Below, one piece after another: positions 34,314 to 37,561 of a stretch of DNA of 37,561 nt; position 1 is the first letter of the stretch, and every line of letters begins with the position of its first letter. The translations under genes and the position numbers were made by a program. The notes under the pieces are model-generated. The model made no database searches. It saw only the letters and a list, made by a program, of their open reading frames with translations, and was not told where the DNA came from. Source of the stretch: Bacillus sp. NTK074B (GTDB lineage Bacteria > Bacillota > Bacilli > Bacillales > Bacillaceae_B); NCBI RefSeq assembly GCF_017303375.1, contig NZ_JAFKOH010000020.1:1-37561 (forward strand), given 5' to 3'.

Positions 34314-35431
34314 AAAAAGGGATCATTATGGAAATCAAACAGGATATCCTGGTTATGATGACACCAGAAGGGGAATTTCTGAATGGGAAAAGGCACCCCG
34401 ATCAGCAGTACTCAATAGGGGAAGAAATCCCATTCTTTCCGGCTCAAAAAAAATCGATAAACTCCAAACCCTTTTTTAAGTGGGATTGGAGAATTTCCAC
34501 TTCTTTGATTACGGCCCTGGTCTTCATCATTGCCCTGTTTTCTAGTGCTGTGATACTGGATAATCGGGCATACGCCTATGTTTCGGTTGATATCAATCCC
34601 AGCATGGAATTAACATTGAATAAACAGCAAAAAGTCATAGAAATCAAGCCATTCAATGACGATGCTCAACTTCTCCTAAGGAAGTTGAGTAAATGGGAAG
34701 ACGAAGATGTTGGTAAAGTGACTGAAATGATCTTTCAGCTAAGTGAAAAGTTGGGCTATTTAAAAGATCATCAAAATGTCATCATCACTTCCTCCTTCCT
34801 TCATGATACCGATCACAAAAAGGGAAGTGAATTACTGGATGAGCTAAATGAGTTTGTTGAGGATTACAGTTCGGATCATCAAACAAATATTATCGTGAAA
34901 GAAACTTCGGAAGAGTTTAGGGAAAAAGCATCGGAAAAAGGAATGACTGCTGGTTCCCTCCTCCGTGAAGAGGAACAAATCAATAACAAATACGAAAACG
35001 AAACAGAAACAGAAACAGAAGTCGAAACAGAAACAGAAATAGAAAAACAAAAAGAAAAACCCGTGATCAAAGAAAGAAACAAGAAACCAGACACGTTTCA
35101 TGAAGAAGAAAAGCCCAAAGAGAAGAACCAAAAGGAGATTCCTCCGATAAAAGAACAAAAACAAAACAAAGGTAAGCCTAAGAATCTTCCTGATGATCAA
35201 TACAACCGTGAAAATCCTCGCCGTGAAAGGAATGAAGAAAAGAAAAAACCGGATCATCCAAGTCAGAGTAAATCTTCTCATAGTGACAATCGCAATAGGG
35301 GACATGACCAATCTAGCAATCGAGTTTCTATAGAAAGTAAACAGAAACACGATCAGAATGAAGATCATCCAACCAGAAAAAAAGAAAAGAAAGATGAGCA
35401 TAAGGATCGAAAAGAAAACAAAAAAAATTAA
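34310..35431 (+). CDS. rsgI: Anti-sigma-I factor RsgI
   Basis: Membrane anti-sigma factor that holds SigI until cell-wall stress. Residues 1-55 are the cytosolic RsgI_N domain (MKKGIIMEIKQDILVMMTPE ...), about 62-84 one membrane helix, and 88-200 the juxtamembrane domain starting YVSVDINPSMELTLN. The Asn-Pro in DINPS is the position where RsgI proteins are known to self-cleave. From about 220 to 373 the protein is a charged, disordered tail rich in Glu, Lys and Asn, including an ETETETE ... ETETEIE run encoded by a GAAACA hexamer repeat. B. subtilis RsgI likewise has a disordered extracellular tail needed for sensing. The ATG at 34310 overlaps the sigI stop and aligns with the B. subtilis start; an ATG at 34328 is less likely. 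Confidence 0.93.
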   Translation: MKKGIIMEIKQDILVMMTPEGEFLNGKRHPDQQYSIGEEIPFFPAQKKSINSKPFFKWDWRISTSLITALVFIIALFSSAVILDNRAYAYVSVDINPSMELTLNKQQKVIEIKPFNDDAQLLLRKLSKWEDEDVGKVTEMIFQLSEKLGYLKDHQNVIITSSFLHDTDHKKGSELLDELNEFVEDYSSDHQTNIIVKETSEEFREKASEKGMTAGSLLREEEQINNKYENETETETEVETETEIEKQKEKPVIKERNKKPDTFHEEEKPKEKNQKEIPPIKEQKQNKGKPKNLPDDQYNRENPRRERNEEKKKPDHPSQSKSSHSDNRNRGHDQSSNRVSIESKQKHDQNEDHPTRKKEKKDEHKDRKENKKN

Positions 35432-35435
35432 TGGA

Positions 35436-35468
35436 AGAGACTCATTGATGGAATGGGTCTCTATTTTT
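35436..35468 (+). terminator. Terminator of sigI-rsgI
   Basis: An 11-bp stem with one wobble, AGAGACTCATT (35436-35446)/AATGGGTCTCT (35452-35462), is followed by A and five T residues. Confidence 0.85.
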
Positions 35469-35479
35469 GACGAATTAAA

Positions 35480-35505
35480 GGGTAGCTGGTGTACACCAGC
35501 TACCC
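35480..35505. terminator. Perfect 26-bp palindrome between rsgI and sspD
   Basis: GGGTAGCTGGTGT (35480-35492) is followed at once by its exact complement (35493-35505), with no loop bases. It lies between the convergent 3' ends. Neither side has a T-run directly next to it (A/T-rich on the left, CACATGCC on the right). It probably serves sspD transcription from the right as a terminator; a protein site is the alternative. Confidence 0.6.
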
Positions 35506-35515
35506 ACATGCCATA

Positions 35516-35716
35516 TTATTTAGTTTGTTGTCCAGTTAATTGAGATTGAGCTTGTTTGACAAGACGTTTTGTAATTTCTCCCCCAACAGATCCATTAGAA
35601 CGAGCGACAGTATCTGATCCAAGGGTTACACCAAACTCCTGAGCAATCTCATATTTCACTTGATCAAGGTATTGTTCAACACCAGGAACGAGCAATTTAT
35701 TAGAACTTCTAGCCAT
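35516..35716 (-). CDS. sspD: Alpha/beta-type small acid-soluble spore protein
   Basis: DNA-coating spore protein that protects against UV and heat and is degraded on germination. The start is ATG 35716, with AAGGAGG about 10 bases upstream, giving [20 protein letters not shown] and 66 residues. The germination protease site is [12 protein letters not shown] (cut within Glu-Ile-Ala), and the second conserved block is [17 protein letters not shown]. Expression should be SigG-dependent in the forespore; I could draw only a weak SigG-like -10 upstream. The symbol is suggested by position next to rsgI, as in B. subtilis; sequence alone would only say ssp family. Confidence 0.92.
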   Translation of the reverse strand: MARSSNKLLVPGVEQYLDQVKYEIAQEFGVTLGSDTVARSNGSVGGEITKRLVKQAQSQLTGQQTK

Positions 35717-35981
35717 GGTCGTTTTCCTCCTTACTGGTAAATTTGAAACAATGAATGTTTCAGTAGTACTATTATTTGTATCATCCATGGTGAACATGAA
35801 TGGTAATATTTCGCCGAAATTGTATTGTTTGTATAAAAGTAAATGATTGTGACACTAATTTGTTTAAGAGGTTTTTATTAAAGAAAGAATAAACATAAAG
35901 AAATTAACCATTTTTCCTTTCAATCTTGTGCTATATTCTTTAAGATAGAAAAGGAAATATAGTTGAAAGGGAAATACATAT

Positions 35982-37334
35982 ATGTGGTATAAGCTTAGAT
36001 ACAATTTAAATAAATTAACTCCTGCGCAGGTAATCGTCACTTATTATTTTCTTGCCGTGACGATTGCGACGATTCTGCTCAGTCTTCCCATAGCACATAA
36101 ATCCGGGGCTGAGTGGAGTTTCTTAGATGCGATTTTCACAGCGGTCAGTGCTGTAAGTGTTACGGGATTAACCGTTGTGAGCACCGTTGATACGTTTAAT
36201 CATACAGGTATCTTCATTTTAATGTTTGTTCTTCAATTTGGTGGGATAGGTATCATGACTCTCGGAACGTTCTTCTGGTTGATTGTCGGAAAGAAGATAG
36301 GCTTAAAAGAGCGCCGTTTGATCATGACCGACCAGAATCAGACGAGCCTGGCAGGTTTGGTTAGTCTGTTAAAGCAAATTTTACTTTTGATCATCTTTAT
36401 TGAACTCGCAGGGGCGTTTATTTTGGGCGTTTATTTCCTTGGCTACTACCCGACCTGGCAGGAAGCCTTTCTACAAGGACTATTTGCATCCGTAAGTGCA
36501 ACGACAAATGCTGGTTTTGATATTACAGGTCAGTCCCTCATTCCTTATGCGAATGACTATTTTGTTCAGTTTATAAACATCATCTTACTAACGCTTGGTG
36601 CTATAGGATTTCCCGTTCTGATTGAAACGAAGGATTATCTTATGAGCAAAAAGCGAAACAGACATCACTTTTCATTATATTCAAAGATCACCACCGTTAC
36701 ATTTTTTGGGTTAATGGTATTTGGAACATTAGTCATCTTCATCTTTGAATATAATCGCTTTTTTAATGGCATGGAGTGGCATGAGTCATTCTTTTATGCC
36801 TTCTTCCAATCAGCCACAACGAGGAATGGTGGACTTGCTACGATGAACGTCGCCGAGTTTTCATCTCCTACCTTGCTGGTCATGAGCGCACTCATGTTCA
36901 TAGGGGCTTCACCTAGTTCCGTCGGTGGTGGGATCAGAACGACGACCTTTGCACTGAATATTTTATTTTTATTCCATTTTGCCAAAGGTAATCAAACCAT
37001 CAAAATATTCAAGAGGGAAATTCACCAGCAGGATGTTATAAAATCCCTAGTAGTGACAATGATGGCCATTTTCATCTGCTTTCTATCTGTCATCATCCTC
37101 ACCTTCACAGAAGACCATTCCATTATGGAAATCGTTTTTGAGGTTGCCTCTGCATTTGGAACGACGGGTCTTTCAATGGGGATCACTTCAGAACTATCGT
37201 CCGTTGGGAAATGTGTCATTATCGCATTAATGTTTATCGGTCGAGTGGGTATTCTCTCATTCCTCTTTATGATAGGAGGAAAAGAAAAGACAGCGAAATA
37301 TCATTATCCAAAAGAACGGGTCATTATTGGGTAA
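35982..37334 (+). CDS. ktrD: KtrB/TrkH-family potassium channel subunit, KtrD type
   Basis: Membrane subunit of a Ktr potassium uptake system. The 450-residue product matches B. subtilis KtrD in length. The four M1-P-M2 repeats each show their filter: VTGLT (G62), ATTNAGFD (G177), ATTRNGGLA (G282/G283) and FGTTGLSMG (G395). The TTR Arg after the third filter is the basic residue expected near the gate. No regulatory ktrC or ktrA gene is adjacent, as is usual for ktrD, whose partner KtrC is encoded elsewhere. In B. subtilis ykrK and htpX lie between sspD and ktrD; here they are absent and sspD and ktrD are divergent neighbours. GAAAGGGA lies about 10 bases before the ATG. No cyclic di-AMP riboswitch is visible in the 265-base region upstream. 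Confidence 0.93.
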   Translation: MWYKLRYNLNKLTPAQVIVTYYFLAVTIATILLSLPIAHKSGAEWSFLDAIFTAVSAVSVTGLTVVSTVDTFNHTGIFILMFVLQFGGIGIMTLGTFFWLIVGKKIGLKERRLIMTDQNQTSLAGLVSLLKQILLLIIFIELAGAFILGVYFLGYYPTWQEAFLQGLFASVSATTNAGFDITGQSLIPYANDYFVQFINIILLTLGAIGFPVLIETKDYLMSKKRNRHHFSLYSKITTVTFFGLMVFGTLVIFIFEYNRFFNGMEWHESFFYAFFQSATTRNGGLATMNVAEFSSPTLLVMSALMFIGASPSSVGGGIRTTTFALNILFLFHFAKGNQTIKIFKREIHQQDVIKSLVVTMMAIFICFLSVIILTFTEDHSIMEIVFEVASAFGTTGLSMGITSELSSVGKCVIIALMFIGRVGILSFLFMIGGKEKTAKYHYPKERVIIG

Positions 37335-37341
37335 TTTTTTG

Positions 37342-37370
37342 AAAACGATGCTTATTGGAGCATCGTTTTT
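37342..37370 (+). terminator. Terminator of ktrD
   Basis: A 10-bp perfect stem, AAAACGATGC (37342-37351)/GCATCGTTTT (37360-37369), has an 8-base loop and a T-run. Confidence 0.9.
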
Positions 37371-37375
37371 GTTTT

Positions 37376-37561
37376 GCTGTTTTCATAAACATTGTTGCTT
37401 TTTGATGTAGCGGGAGGCGGTTGATAGCAGCGAGTGGTGCTCACTTTCCGCGGGGCTGGACGAGCCGCCTCCGCATTTCGTGCAGTCCAGCTACGGCGGC
37501 TAGCCCCTCGAGGTCATAAGCTAAATGGTCCAAGAAGGCAAAAGAACGCCTTCTTAGCCCA
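37376..37561 (+). repeat. Intergenic repeat, copy B (runs off the window)
   Basis: It starts with GCTGTTTTCATAAACATTGT and continues through GGCGGTTGAT and GGTGCTCACTTTCCGC, shared with copy A at 61-147 in reverse. It then carries a part absent from copy A: GGGGCTGGACGAGCCGCC facing GGCGGCTAGCCCC, and a terminal hairpin AAGAAGGC/GCCTTCTT (37532-37556 region). GC content is much higher than in the flanking genes. This is a Bacillaceae intergenic repeat type; the right end is not in the window. Confidence 0.8.

Noticed and set aside
34844..35509. 221-codon minus-strand frame opposite rsgI
   Set aside because: Extremely Phe-rich mirror of the Lys/Glu-rich RsgI tail; no RBS.
35717..35981. Cyclic di-AMP (ydaO) riboswitch upstream of ktrD
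   Set aside because: The region is AT-rich with none of the conserved ydaO segments.

Overview
This window reads as ordinary chromosome from a spore-forming, low-GC Gram-positive of the family Bacillaceae. The evidence is an alpha/beta-type SASP gene, the sigI/rsgI pair, AAGGAGG-type ribosome binding sites, a T-box leader, candidate sigma-B promoters, and intergenic repeats of the kind common in Bacillus and its relatives. The gene order terC(ykoY)-sigI-rsgI-sspD-ktrD matches the B. subtilis ykoY-ykoZ-ykrI-sspD-ykrM region as I remember it. I see no prophage, transposase, CRISPR array, rRNA or tRNA.

Layout. 1-3.7 kb: a decayed RpiR-type regulator faces gndA across a cluster of GAAA/TTTC inverted repeats, followed by a 54-residue hydrophilic protein and a SurA/PrsA-like lipoprotein on the minus strand. 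3.7-8 kb: a VOC protein, then a class I ribonucleotide reductase operon whose leader combines a tandem NrdR-type operator, a cobalamin riboswitch and a terminator. 8-13 kb: SDR and aldehyde dehydrogenase genes in an operon, a 170-bp MITE-like repeat, a DUF3243 gene behind a good sigma-B promoter, OsmC, a cold-shock protein and a lone tryptophan 2,3-dioxygenase. 13-21.7 kb: GNAT, YihY, a POT peptide transporter, a zinc-ribbon protein, an M42 peptidase, a MurE paralogue, a GGDEF protein and NupC. 21.8-27 kb: YueH, RF3 (prfC), an EAL protein, and an NhaC-type transporter behind a T-box leader. 27-37.6 kb: an unknown membrane protein, a lone RND pump, a 36-residue peptide coupled to a small membrane protein, then a manganese-riboswitch/terC unit, sigI-rsgI, sspD and ktrD.

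How the parts work together. The richest regulation is at nrdAB, where DNA-level NrdR control and RNA-level cobalamin control appear stacked; this suggests the host also has a B12-dependent class II reductase elsewhere. terC has a typical manganese ON-switch, in which aptamer helix P1 and the terminator compete for the same bases. The NhaC transporter leader carries a probable Tyr specifier codon. sigI-rsgI is a complete sigma/anti-sigma module, with an Asn-Pro juxtamembrane site and a long disordered tail on RsgI. A GGDEF and an EAL protein lie 3.6 kb apart but are not in one operon.

I did not find a clear multi-gene system of unknown type. The most interesting signals are the stacked nrdAB control, the remnant regulator facing probably orphaned operators, an unexplained GC-rich fold between the cold-shock gene and kynA, a translationally coupled micro-ORF, and inverted copies of one repeat family at the two ends of the window. 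All family assignments are by eye; no database search was run.
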